From: Fratercula arctica | Taxonomy: Eukaryota > Chordata > Aves > Charadriiformes > Alcidae | DNA: 64,000 nt | Assembly (NCBI GenBank): GCA_947846985.1 | Contig: CANTUZ010000001.1 | Coordinates: 5,563,504-5,627,503, forward strand | Reading direction: 5' to 3' | In this document: one piece after another, positions 24,108 through 37,319 of the stretch | Layout: each line of letters begins with the position of its first letter | How positions within the stretch are numbered: the first letter of the stretch is position 1 | Notes under the pieces: generated by a model | The model's database searches: none | Told to the model about the DNA's origin: nothing | The model's input: only the letters and a program-made list of their open reading frames with translations | Program-made: the position numbers and the translations under genes

Positions 24108-27100
24108 AAGTAGGGTCAATGGCACCCTGTCTATAATTTTGCTAAGTGAACCTGGTTACAGCAAGGAATGTCTCTGCCCAATGTCACGCTTTGGCCTAAC
24201 TGTAAAATATGTGCCAGACTGAATTCTGGTGACTATTACATGTAATGATTTTGAGATTTCAGTCATATTTAAGCCTTCATAAAAATGGGAAATATTAAGA
24301 TCTTGGTTTGGTAATTGATTGAACTATTAAAAAGGCTCCAGATAATATATCCTGAAAATTTTGTGAAAGTATCTTATAGGCTTCTGGCCACAGATGGCTT
24401 ATATAGGCAATCACTTTTCCTCAGATGACACACATTTCTATATCTTCTTTGACTTACTCTTCTATCCTTCAGTTTCCCATCTATCTGCCTGTCTCAGCTC
24501 TGTCATCTGTTGGCTACACCGTAACTTTTTCCTACTGAATCCTTCAAAGCCTGAAGGCGTAATATGGATCAAGAGTGATTGCTGTCCGATGTCTCTAGCT
24601 CTATGATTGTCATCCTTCACTTTGCTTTCAGGGATGAAAATTCCAAGATTTGCCCTTGACTCTGAGGTTATTTTTTCCTCCCACAGCTTTTCATCCTGCT
24701 TCCATGCATAGAGCTTTCTCTGGAGTGTTGCCAGAAGTTGTCTTTATCCCATCACCCTCCTGCTGTTGCCAAAACCCTTACTCATATGCCAATTGCAATT
24801 CAATCATTTATAATCTCCCTTAATTTCTTCTACATGCATTTTATAGGGTGATGCCAAGCTACTGTCAAAGAACATCCATTTCCAATCCATAAGTGCCATC
24901 AATGTGATCCCCATGATTTTATAGCCACCCTCGTGCTGTTATACAGTAACCAGACCATCCACTGATTGGAATGCAGGAACCAGACACAAGTGTTAAACAG
25001 AGAAAATGGAAGGAACTTTTTGATCAAATACTAAACTAGTGGACTTTAAGACTTCAGACTCCATGATTACTTCATAACTATAAGTTTCTATCTTATCCAC
25101 AAGTCAATTGTCTTGGAGATCACCAGGTCTTAACCAGTATGGGTCCCTTCCTCCTGCTAAAAGCCATTTTCAGTTCAAATGTATATACCAGAGTTTAAAA
25201 CCACAACAAAAGTCTTCTGCAAGTTGAAAATATGAGAGTTAAAAATAACAATGCCTGATGTCATCTCAGTGTCTGATACTTCCTGCCACCTGGTGGAAAG
25301 ATTTCTCAGTTGCATTTTTCTCTTGGTCAAGTTCATTGAAGTGAGGATTTCTGGTAGAATTCAAAGCTTTTTAATATACAGTGCACCCTAGAAAGGCTAG
25401 ATATACACAACTAACTAGCTGAGTTACCTTCCAGGCTACAGCAATGGGACCTCGGTACAGCACAGGCTGGGAAATCCGCCCAAGGTCCAGAGACTGTGAT
25501 GGTTACTCACAGTAGGCTTCGTGATGCCATTGCTACCCTGAAGCCTGGATTGTCTTAAAGCTGGCTTGAGCCTGTTTCCATGAGTCAGTCACTGGATTTT
25601 AGACTTACTATAAGATCTGTCATATACTAATTTAAAACAGATTTTCCTGTGGCTGTTTAAATTGTGACAACAGTGGGTGTTATGTCCTTATTGATTTTAG
25701 CACTGTTGTTGGCCCTGTTTGTGCTCTCTTCCATAAAATGGGCAGGATGGCAATGCGAGTGAAGGTCCTTTTCAGTACACACTGTATATTCTCTTCTGTG
25801 CTGGCTCCATGGTGAATATCATGGCGAAGGATTGCCAGTGCTATGTAAAGATGCTACGTAAAGATGAAAGTCTATTGAGAATGAAGGTCATGCTCCATCT
25901 TGAAAAGTTGACTTCAGGCCTTCAGGCAGATGAGGGGCTTAGAGATTTCAGGCTCTAGTTACTATGTCCCATTATGTCTAAAAAAAGGTTTTATAGCTGA
26001 TTGTGAGCCATACAGATATGAGAGAGATACAGCTTGAGGCAAGGGCATTTTTAGTTTCTGGATTGTGGTAAGGACATTTTTAGCAGCATGCTAAATATAC
26101 AAATTCTGCATTTCATCCAGTGACTCCTGAAGGTAAGACATAGAAGTTATTCCGAGAGCAGATACCAAAACTCAAGGCTGACATTTCCCAGGCAGGTATT
26201 TCCTGTCTTTGGGGTGCAAAACTATGCTTCATCTTGTCTTCTCTTACTTGACCTATCGCATGTTGATTGCCCTGTGGTACAGATTAAACGGCACAGATAG
26301 AAAACGTTCTTCTTTTCCCACCTCGGTCCCAAGCTCAGTTTTATCTCTAACCTAAAATTAATGCTCCGTCTTGGATGGTAAGGACCTGAGATTTATTTCG
26401 GAGAGGAACTAGCTGAACCATGATGAAAAAGATGAGAAACACCTCCTCTTCTTGATCTCACCCTACTGCTACTACTGACACCAATGACAGTGACACTAAT
26501 GACTACTACTACTAAAAATTTTTTGTTCATATGTCTAGAAAACTAGACTAGACACTAGAAACTTGGTGTTATCAATTTGGAGTGGCTGAAGAAAGCTGTT
26601 ATACCGTCTACACTTCATATATTTACACAAATCTGTGGTCCTAGAACTCCTTACAGTGTAACTCTGGATAGCTACTATATTTCATTGGAATTACAGATTT
26701 TCACTTCAGAAGGCATCATGGGCACTCCAAATCAACTTGCCGGAGCCAGCAGCCAAGCTTGTAGTCATTAAACAATTGATAGACCTAGGAATCTTCAAAA
26801 AATCTGTTTCCACTGAGACCTAGGAATCCAAATGAAAATTACGCACCTAAATCCCATGGAGGATCTGAGTTGACTGTGGTGGGAATGTTGTGCTGAAGAG
26901 CAGAATTGGATCTTGGCCCAAGTTTCAGGCCAGAGACATAACAAGATACCTCCCTCTCCAGATACTTTCTGAGGTGAAGACATCCAAAGTCTGTCACAAC
27001 ACTGCAACCCATAAGTTAAAAGCAATGGTTTTTTTTTTATGTTGCACCCACTCAAACGTCAATCAGGAAGCCTCTTGTGAAAGCCTCTATCATCCTACAC

Positions 27101-29810
27101 TGAAAAGAGGTGTCATGCAGCAGTGCCTTGCTATAAAGGTTTGTTCATTTTTTTCAGCAAGTTTCCTTGCTTGTGAACAAACAAAAAACCCCTTTTTTAA
27201 CTGCCTGATTTGTTGCAACTGTACCTACAGCTGAAATAAAAAAAATTTCCCCTTCGGCTATTGAATGCTGAAATATTTGCGAGATTATTCATGCTGAAAA
27301 GGGAAACTCTACAGCCTTGAAATAAGCTTTAGTGTTCCTCTGATGAGGTATATGCCATCTCTGCTTCCTTCGTAGTTTAAGTTTGAAAAAAGAAGGGAGA
27401 AAAAACCTATATTTGAAAAGAAAAAGAAAAAAAAAAAAACACCAAAAAAACCCAAGAAGAAAAAAGAATCCACAGCTAATTTACACTGTTACCTAGACTG
27501 CCTCTTCCTGGCTAACATTATAAATAAATATCTTTCAGCTAAACAGAACTATTTTTATATCAGCACAAAGGGATAAACTTCTATGTGAGTAATCAGTTTA
27601 ACCATGAAAAGTAAAATTTTGTCCCCAATGTCTGATGGGTTCACTTAGTCTAAAGTGTCCCTACAATTTAAATTATAATTTTTATTGATGTTTAAGATTC
27701 TTAGCTGAAAAAAAATTGAAAGGAAAGCAGGAACACTCAAATAAATTCATCCTGATTCAAGTTCCATGAAGCTTTTTTTATTGGTGAATCTGACCCTCTG
27801 TTCGCTTGCCTCTTTACTTAACCTTACTTAGGGGATGGCCTCAATTACTCCTCTTACTTAGAAGATGGTATAAATTTATCAGTTATGTGCTACATTTAAT
27901 ATTTTTTGTTGTTTCAATGGACTGAGAAGTTTTAGGGAAAGGGAATAAGAAACTCTGCATACCTGAAAATGTTTTGTGAATTGCAAGATCTACAAATCAA
28001 TAACTGCAGGTAACTCAAATTGTGTTCAATTGGACTTCTTAGTCATCAACAGCAGGAAAGTGCCCTGCCTCCTTGTATTTTCTCAAAATAAGATTTTTAA
28101 AAAGCTGGGGTAATTTAGTGTTTGTTTTCCATGTTTATTATATATTGAGGAAAGCATCTGATAGTGCAGCTGGACATTTCTCTGCCACGGATGCAAACTG
28201 AGGTCTTGGGAATGCACGTTTCCATCTTTGTTCTTTCTGGCTGGACAGTTTCCCCATAAAAAGAGCTGTGCATACCATCACCGGAAAATATCAAAAGCTT
28301 CAGGTAAACACAGACAGATTTTCCCTTGTCTTTATCGTGCTTGTACAGGTACAAATTTACAGCAAGGTTTTCACAGCAGTGTCCCTTCAGTACACAAATG
28401 GAAAACTCTCCAGAAAATGAAATGAGGGAGATGCCTAGTGCAAATGGAAGATTTCAGAAGTAGGTATTAGCTTCCATTGACTTTGCAAAGTAGTTAACCC
28501 CTGCAGAAAGACTCAATTGCTGTTTAATTTGCATAAGAGTTATCTAAAGTTCTGCTGAAGCTCTGAATCTTTACATGATAAGGGAAAAGAGTAAAAGAGG
28601 AGAGATGCAAGAAGCAGGAATGTAGAGAATGTGTCTTGCAACTACCTTAAGCAGGAAAGAGGAGTAAATAAATTTTAAAATTGCTTGGCAGCTGGTTGCT
28701 CTGCTTATCCAGGAAGTCAATAGCTGTAGAACCAGGAGATTGTGCTCTTTCTGCCCTGCTCTTACACAGACGATTTGAAGTGGTAGTGAAATACAGTCAA
28801 ATCATGGTTGTAGCAAGTCAATTCCATTTTCTGTTGTTCCCAGCTACTAAACAACATACAGTCCAAGCAATGAAGAATCACATCTCTTTTCTTTATGAAA
28901 ACCCCAACAGCTTGAAGCCCAGGAGCAACCGTAATGCATGTTGACCATGTTTGTTAGTGCTAAGCTGAGTTTCACCCACTGTCATGAAGCCACTCCTCTT
29001 TTGGGGGACAACTGGAGAAAACACTGTATTTATATTGCATTGCATAGGGTCTAACTCAGAAAGGTAACAACGAAGGCTACTACAGTCTGCTGTAATACAG
29101 ATAATGAGTGCTAATGAATTTGTATTTGTTAAGGGCACCATATGATTCACTTTTTACTAATCAAGACAGCCTAGTGCCAAAGGCTAATATTCCACTTTTA
29201 GTTTTGTTCCATCTCTCACAACACCTGGACCTATGAAAGTGATCCAGGGTGACTGAAACACAGGAATCCTTCTCCTCACAACCATTCATTGTTTTATTTC
29301 ACTTAAGTTATTTTTAATTCACTGCAAGACTATGCTCCTACCCTGTGGACATCTATTCTCTTTGAGAGTTCCTTATAAAGAAATACCAAAATAAGTTATG
29401 TCCATTGAGTCACTTTTATGTACTGTTTTATTAACTTTTTCAAGGAATCTGAACAGGTCAGAGGTGCACTATTTTTCTTTGAAGAGCTTATGACCCTATT
29501 CTCCAAGTATTGTACTACTCTCTCCTTAATGAAGCCCCTACCATTTCCTTGTCCTTTTTATTTCCATTTTGCACCTTAGCTGAGGTAGTTTATATTCCGA
29601 TATATTCACAGGTAGGATTTCCAAGTCTTTAAAACAAGCTTTGTGGTTTGCTTTCCTTTCCTTACCCAAAGATATAACATAATTTATATGCATTAACAAT
29701 GGCAAAGATCTAATTTCACAGCAGGAAAATTCCAGTTTAAAAAGAATTATTAACTTGTCTAATTTTTCTACTGAGGTTTACTGTATTCAATGGAGAAACA
29801 TGTCTTCAAT
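24108..29810. other. Non-coding DNA, nothing recognised
   Basis: No gene or clear transposon is seen. The interval contains an imperfect 13-bp tandem duplication at about 25837-25862 (GCTATGTAAAGAT/GCTACGTAAAGAT), a CTA-rich stretch (26470-26515) and A-rich tracts around 27411-27470. The longest open frame (26890-27234, plus, 114 codons) has no domain-like features. Confidence 0.6.
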
Positions 29811-30640
29811 AGAGTCACAAAAAAGAGCATCTGGAGGAGACTTCTGGAGTTCTCTGGTTTGCTTTCCTGCTTGAAGCTGTGCCAGTGTCCCCATCACCAG
29901 CTGTGGCCCACCCCATAACTTCATCTAGGAGTCTTGAAACTCTCCAAGGTTGGAGACTCTACAGTCACTGTGGATAACCTGTTCCAGTGCTGTACTACCT
30001 TCCCAGTGATTTTTTTTTTTTTTTTTTTTAAAACTAACAACCAATCCAAACCTCTTAAGCCACAGTTTGTGGCCATGACTCTCTGTTTCACCATCTTTTA
30101 CTTCCAAGATTCTTGAGTTTGGCTTGATCTTCTCTGAAAATCCCCTCCACGTAGTTTCTGACAGGTACTAGATCTGTCTGTTTGTCTCTGCTTTCTAGAC
30201 TAAACAAGCCCAGATATTGAAAATTTGTTGAAAGTACCCTTGATTGCATCTAGGCCTTTGATGAAGATGTTGAACAGTATGGGTCCCAGCACTGGACTTT
30301 GGGATACTCAACTCAATACTGTCAGACAGCTGGATGATGAGCCATTAATTACCACTCTTTGAATTTGGTGATCCAGCCACTTTTTTCCCACCTTACAGTC
30401 TGTTCATCCACCCTTAGTTTCCAAATGGAAATGCAGTGGGAAACAACATCACAGAAAGCTTTCAATTTTCATATCTGAAATAAAGCCGAGTTCAGAATGA
30501 GGTACAGTTCCCCTGCATCACTTCCCATAAACCTCAGTAGCTGACATTTCTTTTTGTTATGCTTTCTCAGCAGATTATTAACTATTTTTCTCAGTTTAGT
30601 ATTCTGAAGACTACTAAAATAAATCTGTGTCTCTTTTTGT
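29811..30640 (-). mobile_element. Old, degenerate CR1 LINE fragment
   Basis: The plus strand reads as the reverse complement of CR1: a 3' end with AGAGCATCTGGAGGAGACTT and CCAAGGTTGGAGACTC, then CTGTTCCAGTGCTGTACTAC, then the reverse-transcriptase region GATGAAGATGTTGAACAGTA followed by TGGGTCCCAGCAC, the complement of the NIFIND segment. Divergence is high, with many indels and stops and no usable frame. A T20 run (30010-30029) interrupts it and is probably a later expansion. The right boundary is approximate because homology fades after about 30540. Confidence 0.75.
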
Positions 30641-33600
30641 TGAGAATCAGATCCTAGCCACAAGAATTCTTGCGCTCTTCTCGTGCTGACTCCTGTGTGA
30701 TGGTTTACACAGTTGGTCCATGAACAATGTGGGCAATGAAGCTTGTATTCCTAAAAACCTGTGCCCAGTAACTCTCAATATGCCAACTCCTCAGCTGTCT
30801 TCCCTGTATTTCCAGAGAAGTATTGCAGGATGTAGAGTTTCAGTTCCCTTGCAGAGTCCTTGGTATCTTCTCATCATGATCAAAGCTCCCTTCCCCTTCC
30901 ACGGCCGATGGGGCAGGAAGCAGGGGCTGTGGCTAGTTCAGATATGTGTTCATGGATAGGTGTCCCCATTGGACATGTAACAGACATTCACTGAAGTAAT
31001 CCCAGAGCCTTTCTTTGATAAGGACCTTTTTAAAGTTTCCTTTCTATACCTAGCCACCAGTTTTCAGTGAATTTAGGACTTGGCATCTATTTCTCCTTCT
31101 CTGTAGATCCTTAGATTGATCGCTATGCTGGGAATTAACCTGGGGAGGTTGGGTGTGATGGCAGATACAAGTAGGGGAACACAATAAAAACTATTCCTCT
31201 AAGTAACCACACTGAAATTGTTAATTTGATAAATTGCTAATTGATAAAATCAAAAATTGTTTCCATTTTGTTGTTTGTTTTTTTTTTTTCTCCTAATACA
31301 AACTATTGAAACTTCTACTTAAACATAGAAGCCATATCCATTAATCTAGACCAAAAAAAAAAATACTTGTGTCATGCTTTGCTTGCTCTCTCTGTCATAT
31401 CTCTGACCTTGAAAGTGTAAGCTCCTCATGGGAGGCAGGCAGACACTGCTTCTAATTTTCTACGATACTGGACAAAGTACTACTTATGCTGAACACTGAA
31501 TCCTCCCTTCAAATGTTAGGCCACATTGCTCCTGAATGGTATGAGAATTCCTGGAAAGGATGCCTCAGTCACAACCATTGTGTTATCCCTGTTTCAGGAG
31601 ATATTGTGCAGTTTTCTCAGGGTGAAGGCAATTTTACAGGAAAGAAATACCAAGACCAAATATTTGAGACCAAACCAGATTTTTCTAGGAACTTTTGTCC
31701 AAGTGCAAATGTTGGTAGATCTCACACCCATGTCAATAAACTGCCTGGCAGATAACAGCTGACAAACTAAGGGCTTCACTCATTCTCCACCAAACTGCAA
31801 GCATGATATGGTCCCTGTACAATCTAACCTTTTTACCTTTTTCTGGCTGTGTTAGTAAAAGGAAGTAAAGGCATGTAAGGGACAAAAGACTCTTGCTTCC
31901 CTATTAGTCGAATAAGAATTTTGGAGGAAGAAAATCTTGCTCCTGGTATATACACCCCTCAAATCCTGGTGTTCAAAGCTTGTTTCAGTTCCTACACATA
32001 GATTTTGCTTACGTTGCTTCACTATTTCTGCACACAGATCCACAGAATCCCAGTCCAGCCCACTGGCAGTGTTATCTCTGTGAGCTGGAGCACAGTTTAG
32101 TATTGCAGCATTTGCAAGTGAAAAGTAGTGAGTGTAATTAGTAGGAACAACAAGCAAATGCCCCACACATTCCTAATCCTATGCCAACACCAAGATGACT
32201 GACTCCCCGCAACAGCTCTGATGACTTTAGTGAGCTTAGAATGGATTTAGCTCATCAAGAGAAATGCTAGACATGTCTCACTCTTTAAATATATTCATTT
32301 CCCTTTGAAATTGATTTAATGAGGAGGCTGATTTGGCCTATACAATCAACAGAATCAGACTTTAAAAATGCATATTATATTACATTATATATATGTATAT
32401 ATATGCATGCACAAGCACATACACAGATATACTTGTGTATAAATATGTATATAGACAAACAGTCTGGTTCTGCTCTTTTGGCTCTTCTGATCATCCTTCT
32501 ACAGAAGACAGTTAAGACAAAAAGACAAAAACCCTTAATTTCCCCCCAAAAAGAATAAAATATGGCATCCTTATTAATGCTTTATATCACCTGAGGCCCT
32601 GAATGTTAGCATGGATTTCTGTAGAAAAAAAGAAGAAATACTACAGCCTTTTATAAGATAGCTGTAAAAGGCAGTAATAGGCATTCTCTGCTTATCAGAT
32701 ACTATATTATATTACAAATTCATTCCCACTAAACAACCAAAATAAATACTCTCCCATTGATTTCACCCATTGATACATCCCATTCTGTATTTGAAAGAAA
32801 AGGTTAGGTTCTAATGCAATGTGCCTACATTCTAGGAAAAATTGCAGCCATTTGTTTTCTCTGCTTGTTCACTTTTGAATTTTACTTACTAAGACTGAAT
32901 GATTTTAATTTCTTTCCAGGGGAATAAGAAACTTGTGACAGCTGTAGATTTTGAAGCAAAGCAATTTAAATGCTATAATTACCAGGTAGTAAGAGGGGTG
33001 GCAAAAGTTCAGGAAGTCTTCGTTTGAGGTAATGTGTGAAGATTAAGTCAGGACACAATGGCTGAGAGGCATTAGCTGGTTTCTATGGGACATGTGCAAT
33101 TTCTATGCAGAAGATGTGCAAAATGCAATTTTTCATATTGTTAACATATAAATCACCTTTGTAAGAAATTCATTATCTCTATTCTCACATTTTGCATAAG
33201 TGATTTCTTGTTTGCAACACTAGTTTACATGTGGTAACCCAAAAAAATAATCTAATACCCAAGATCTATAGTCACCAAATGACTGCTTTGCAGCCCTGTT
33301 CTATTCACAGTTTTTAAGAATAGCAACATGCCTGGAGATGTGGAGAGGAAAATCGTAACTGCCTACAGCTATTTGAAAGGTTTTAGTTTAAAAAAAGGGT
33401 AGGAATTAATTTAGTCTAATAATGGGTATGGCCATGAGTTATGGGATAAAATTGAGAAATGGGAAATAATGGCTGAGTGTTGAGAGGAGAAGTGGGAAAA
33501 GAAGAGGAAGAAAGAGAGTGAGACCTATTAATCTGTAGAGTAACCTCCAAAGGGGAATAATATAAACCCCATTTCTTGACATTTAAAAGCAGACTGAACA

Positions 33601-34332
33601 AAAGGTGAATAAATGTACATCAGGGAACAATACTGCATTATCAAAGAGATTAACGAAGTGATCTAATAGAGCTTTGCTGCCTGAGTGACTGCCCATTGAT
33701 ATATGCCAATAAATGCTTATATAAAGGTCTCTTTCACTGCAAATATAGGAAAGTTAGGACTTTTCTTATCTCTGATCAGAGGTATAAACCTGTCATTTTA
33801 ATGAAAAGTATTCTAACCTTTCCCCAGTTCCCCTCTCCAATCACTCTCTTTCCTCTGCCACATCAGCGGCTGCTGTGTGACGAGCTGCTTCACAATGCAT
33901 CAGGGGCAGAAAACTGGAGCCCACAACCCTGGGGAGTCACCAGCATCAACCATTCCTCTGGTGGATCTCAAAATCATACCCAGAGCTCAGGACCATAAGA
34001 GACCCTGCAGATTGTAAAGCAACCTTGATGACTGTATTAATAAAGTCTTTCTAAATATATTTATCTCACCAGAATTATCATGTGAGTTTAGCATACGGTC
34101 CATTCATGCTATATGCCTTAGATCAGCTGACAGGACATCTTACAAGAAGGATGCCAAACTCTTCACTCAACTGTTGAGAGTAACATTATCTTCAGTGAAG
34201 TATTTGATCTATTTTCCTCAAAAGCATAGGAAAGGGGAATTGATTATCAAATTTTTCTTTTCTTTTTTTCTGCTCTGTCTGGCTGCTGTAGAATTCCTTT
34301 CACAAACCGCTTAAACCTCTTAGATAAAACAG
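30641..34332. other. Non-coding DNA with an L2-like tail and an AT microsatellite
   Basis: No gene is supported. Included are an L2-like tail candidate at 31408-31470 (GTAAGCTCCTCATGGGAGGC), a TA/CA-rich tract (32371-32453) and a purine-rich stretch (33476-33526). The frames at 31486-31779 and 31852-32166 are about 60-105 codons long, overlap on both strands and lack domain features. Confidence 0.6.
32371..32453. repeat. AT/CA-rich microsatellite
   Basis: Interrupted TA repeats with CA and GCATGC interruptions. No function is suggested by sequence. Confidence 0.85.
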
Positions 34333-36010
34333 TTCATAGAATCATAGAATGGTTTGGGTCGGAAGGGACCTTTAAAGGCCATCTTGGCCAACCCCCCTGC
34401 AATGAGCAGGGACATCTTCAACTAGATCAGGTTGCTCAGAGCCCCGTCCAGCCTGGCCTTAAAAACTTCCAGGGATGGGGCCTCCACCACCTCCCTGGGC
34501 AACCTGGGCCAGTGTCTCACCACCCTCATGGTAAAAAATTTCTTCCTTCTATCTACTCTGGATTGAACCTTTTTTAGTTTAAAAGTCATTATCCTTTGTC
34601 CTATCACAACAGGCCCTGATAAAAAGTCTGTTCTCACCTTTCCTATTAGCCCCCTTTAAGAATTGCAAGTCCACTATAAGGTGTCCCCTGAGCCTTCTCT
34701 TCTCCAGGCTGAACAACCTCAACTCTTTCAACCTGTCCTCACAGCAGAAGTGCTCCAGCCCTCTAATCATTTTTGTGGCCTCCTCTGGACCTGTTCCAAC
34801 AGCTCCATGTCTTTCCTGTGCTGAGGGCTCCAGAGCTGGATGCAGTAATCCAGGTGGGGTCTCCCCAGAGTGGAGTAGAAGGGCAGAATCACCTTCCTTG
34901 ACCTGCTGGCCATGCTTCTTTTGATTCAGCCCAGGATACGGTTGGCTTTCTGGGCTGCAAGCACACATTGCCAGCTCATGTTGAGTTTCTCATCCACCAA
35001 CATCCCCAAGTCCTTGGCAGGGCTGCTCTCAATCCCTTCATCCCCAACACTGTATTGATACCAGGGGTTGCCCCGACCCAGGTGCAGTACCTTGACTCAA
35101 CCTTGTTGAACTTCATGAGGTTTATTTGGTCCCACTTCTCGAGCTTGTCCAGGTCCCTCTGGATGACCCTCAAGTGCGTAAACCACACCACTCAGCTGGG
35201 TGTCCCCTGCAGACTTGCTGAGATCCCACTGTCTGTGTCATTGATGAGGATATTGAATGGTACTGGTCCCAATACTGACCCCTGAGGGACACCACTCATC
35301 ACTGCTCTCCATCTGGATATTGAGCTGTTGACCACTACCCCCTGGATGCGAGCATCCAACCAATTCCTCATGCACTGAATAGTCCATTCATCAAATCCAT
35401 ATCTCTCTAATTTAGAGAGAAGAATGTTGTCGGGGACTGTGTCAAAGGCCTTACAGAAATCCAGATAGACGACATCTGTAGCTCTTCCCTTTTCCACTGA
35501 TGTAGCCACTCCATCATAGAAGGCCACTATGTTGGTCAGGCAGGACTTGCCCTTGGTTAAGCTGTGCTGGCTGTCTTGAATGACCTCCCTGTCCTCCATC
35601 TCCCTTAGCATAGCTACTGTGAGGGTCTGTTCCATGATCTTCCCAGGCACAGGGGTGAGGCTGACAGGTTGGTAGTTCCCAGGGTCCTCCTTTCTATCCT
35701 TTTTAAAAATGGGTGCAATGTTTGCCTTGTTCCAATCACCGAGGACATCACCTGACTGCCGTGACTTTTCAAATATCAGGGGGAGTGGCTTGGCAACTAC
35801 ATCAGCCAATTCCCTCAGGACTCTGGGATGCCTCTTGTCAGGTCCCATAGAGTTCTGTACGTTCATGTTATGCAGGTGGTGATGAACCTGATCTTCTCTT
35901 ACAATGGGAGGGACTTTTCTCCTCAATCACTGCCTTGTGGTCCATTCACTCGAGAGGTATGGGAAGAGAGATTGCCAGTGAAGACTGAGTTAAGTATTTT
36001 GTTTTTGCTA
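34333..36010 (-). mobile_element. CR1 LINE, 1.7 kb, with most of the reverse transcriptase
   Basis: The plus strand starts TTCATAGAATCATAGAATGG, then GGTCGGAAGGGACC, the reverse complement of the CR1 3' terminus. On the minus strand, ORF2 can be followed from the block preceding the reverse transcriptase (remnant of FFASVFTG near 35990) through its fingers, palm and C-terminal region to the 3' UTR. The 244-codon frame 35192-35926 has [17 protein letters not shown] (residues 84-100), the motif A aspartate in [11 protein letters not shown] (D156) and [11 protein letters not shown] (211-221). It then shifts frame. The next frame holds the catalytic FADD box altered to SAGD at about 35202-35213, followed by DTQLSGVV. 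C-terminal pieces continue at 34976-35191, 34579-34968 and 34422-34637. It is 5'-truncated and enzymatically dead. Confidence 0.95.
35192..35926 (-). pseudogene. CR1 ORF2 reverse transcriptase fragment
   Basis: A 244-codon open stretch of a non-LTR reverse transcriptase. Recognisable in order: a thumb-proximal lead-in ([20 protein letters not shown]), motif 1-2 (NYQPVSL), motif A (YLDFCKAFD, with the metal-binding Asp at residue 156) and motif B ([10 protein letters not shown]). It stops shortly before the catalytic D-D motif because a small deletion changes the frame around 35210-35230. The open length reflects moderate age rather than selection in the host. No host exon structure is visible. 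Confidence 0.9.
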
Positions 36011-36040
36011 CTCTGCCTGGAAGCTCTTCAAAGAGCTTTT

Positions 36041-36067
36041 TCTTTTTTTTTTTTTTTTTTTTTTTTT
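36041..36067. repeat. T25 homopolymer next to the CR1 5' truncation point
   Basis: A T25 run (36043-36067) follows a near-perfect palindrome, AAGCTCTT-CA-AAGAGCTT (36021-36038). CR1 copies do not end in poly(A), and this tract lies at the 5'-truncated side of the adjacent element, so it is not its tail. It may be a pre-existing A-rich target or a slipped tract. Confidence 0.85.
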
Positions 36068-37319
36068 CTGAAAGTTTAGTCAAAGTTAATTCATAAGCAG
36101 AAGATATTTGCTTCTCTTATCTTTCCCTGGTACTTTTAACATATTTGTAGGTAGAAACCATACCCTCTGTCAGCTTTCATTTTGGCAGACCAAATGGATG
36201 AAACTGTTTTCTCTGTTCCTCATATTGTTTGCATAGTCATTTCTGCATCAATTCCAATTTGTATTGGAAATTATTAAATATGAATATCCTAACTGGGATC
36301 TATGCATGATATTCTAGGAGAGGAATACCTGTTGCAAATGTGTTCATATTTTCAAATGATGGTAGTGTAAATACTTTCCTTCATTGGATCATAGAATTAT
36401 ATTTGGTTCATATTTTTCACGGTCATATTACACATCTTACTGAAAGGTATTCTGTGACTGACAGACAGAAACAAAACTGTTCCTATCCCAATCAGATAAA
36501 AATATACAGTTCAAAGTGTTACTTCATGTTACAAGTTCCTAAAAGCTAGAATCTTAATTTTTACTATTAAATGTCCTCCCACTTCTGTTTTTCCCACCCA
36601 CAAAATGATCCAATTTGCCCTGCACCTTCTGTCCGTCCACTGAATGGATAATGACATTTCATCACCTCACTGGTCATTAAATTTATCCATGAAATGAAAA
36701 CAACCCCCTACACCCTACCAATTCCACAAATATTTTCCCTCTGGGCCTATAGTCCCTTTTCCAGCACACCTCTTATAACTATCCCAGCAGGTGGTTCCTC
36801 ACCCACCTCAGTACTTACACTAACCTCATCTTCCTTGCTTTAAGCAAGGATTTCCCATGTGGTATTACATCCAATCCTTCACAACAATCATGATAAATTA
36901 AATCCTCCCATGAGGGACAAAGTTTTTTAAACTCAACCTGCATTAGCTAAATATTAATAAAATTTTAATCTTTTTTTTTTTTTTTTTGTAAGTAAGAATC
37001 CTTTGATTTACATTCTGAACCATTCATGTGATGTGCCCCAACTGAAGTCATCTCAGCCCCAAACTGGGAAATATAACTTGTTTCATTACCTCCACTTGTC
37101 TGTGATCATGTTAATTGCCAGTTTTTGAATTCTTTTTATAGATCCTGCACTCTCTTGGATGCTGAATACACTGCCCTCAAAGCAAGACACTTGTGTTTAA
37201 GCATGTATAATGGATTTCGGAATTTTGAACACCAAATCCTTTATTGATAGTCTAGGCCATGAAATTTAAACTGTTGGCTGAGATGACTGGCTTCCATTTC
37301 CAGGATAAGAATCAGATTG
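36068..37319. other. Non-coding DNA between two opposing CR1 copies
   Basis: No gene is seen. A T17 run lies at 36971-36987. The rest is unique AT-rich sequence without long open frames. Confidence 0.6.

Noticed and set aside
36385..36410. GGATCATAGAATTATATTTG, similar to the CR1 terminal octamers
   Set aside because: The TTGGAAGGGACC block that always follows is absent; likely chance.
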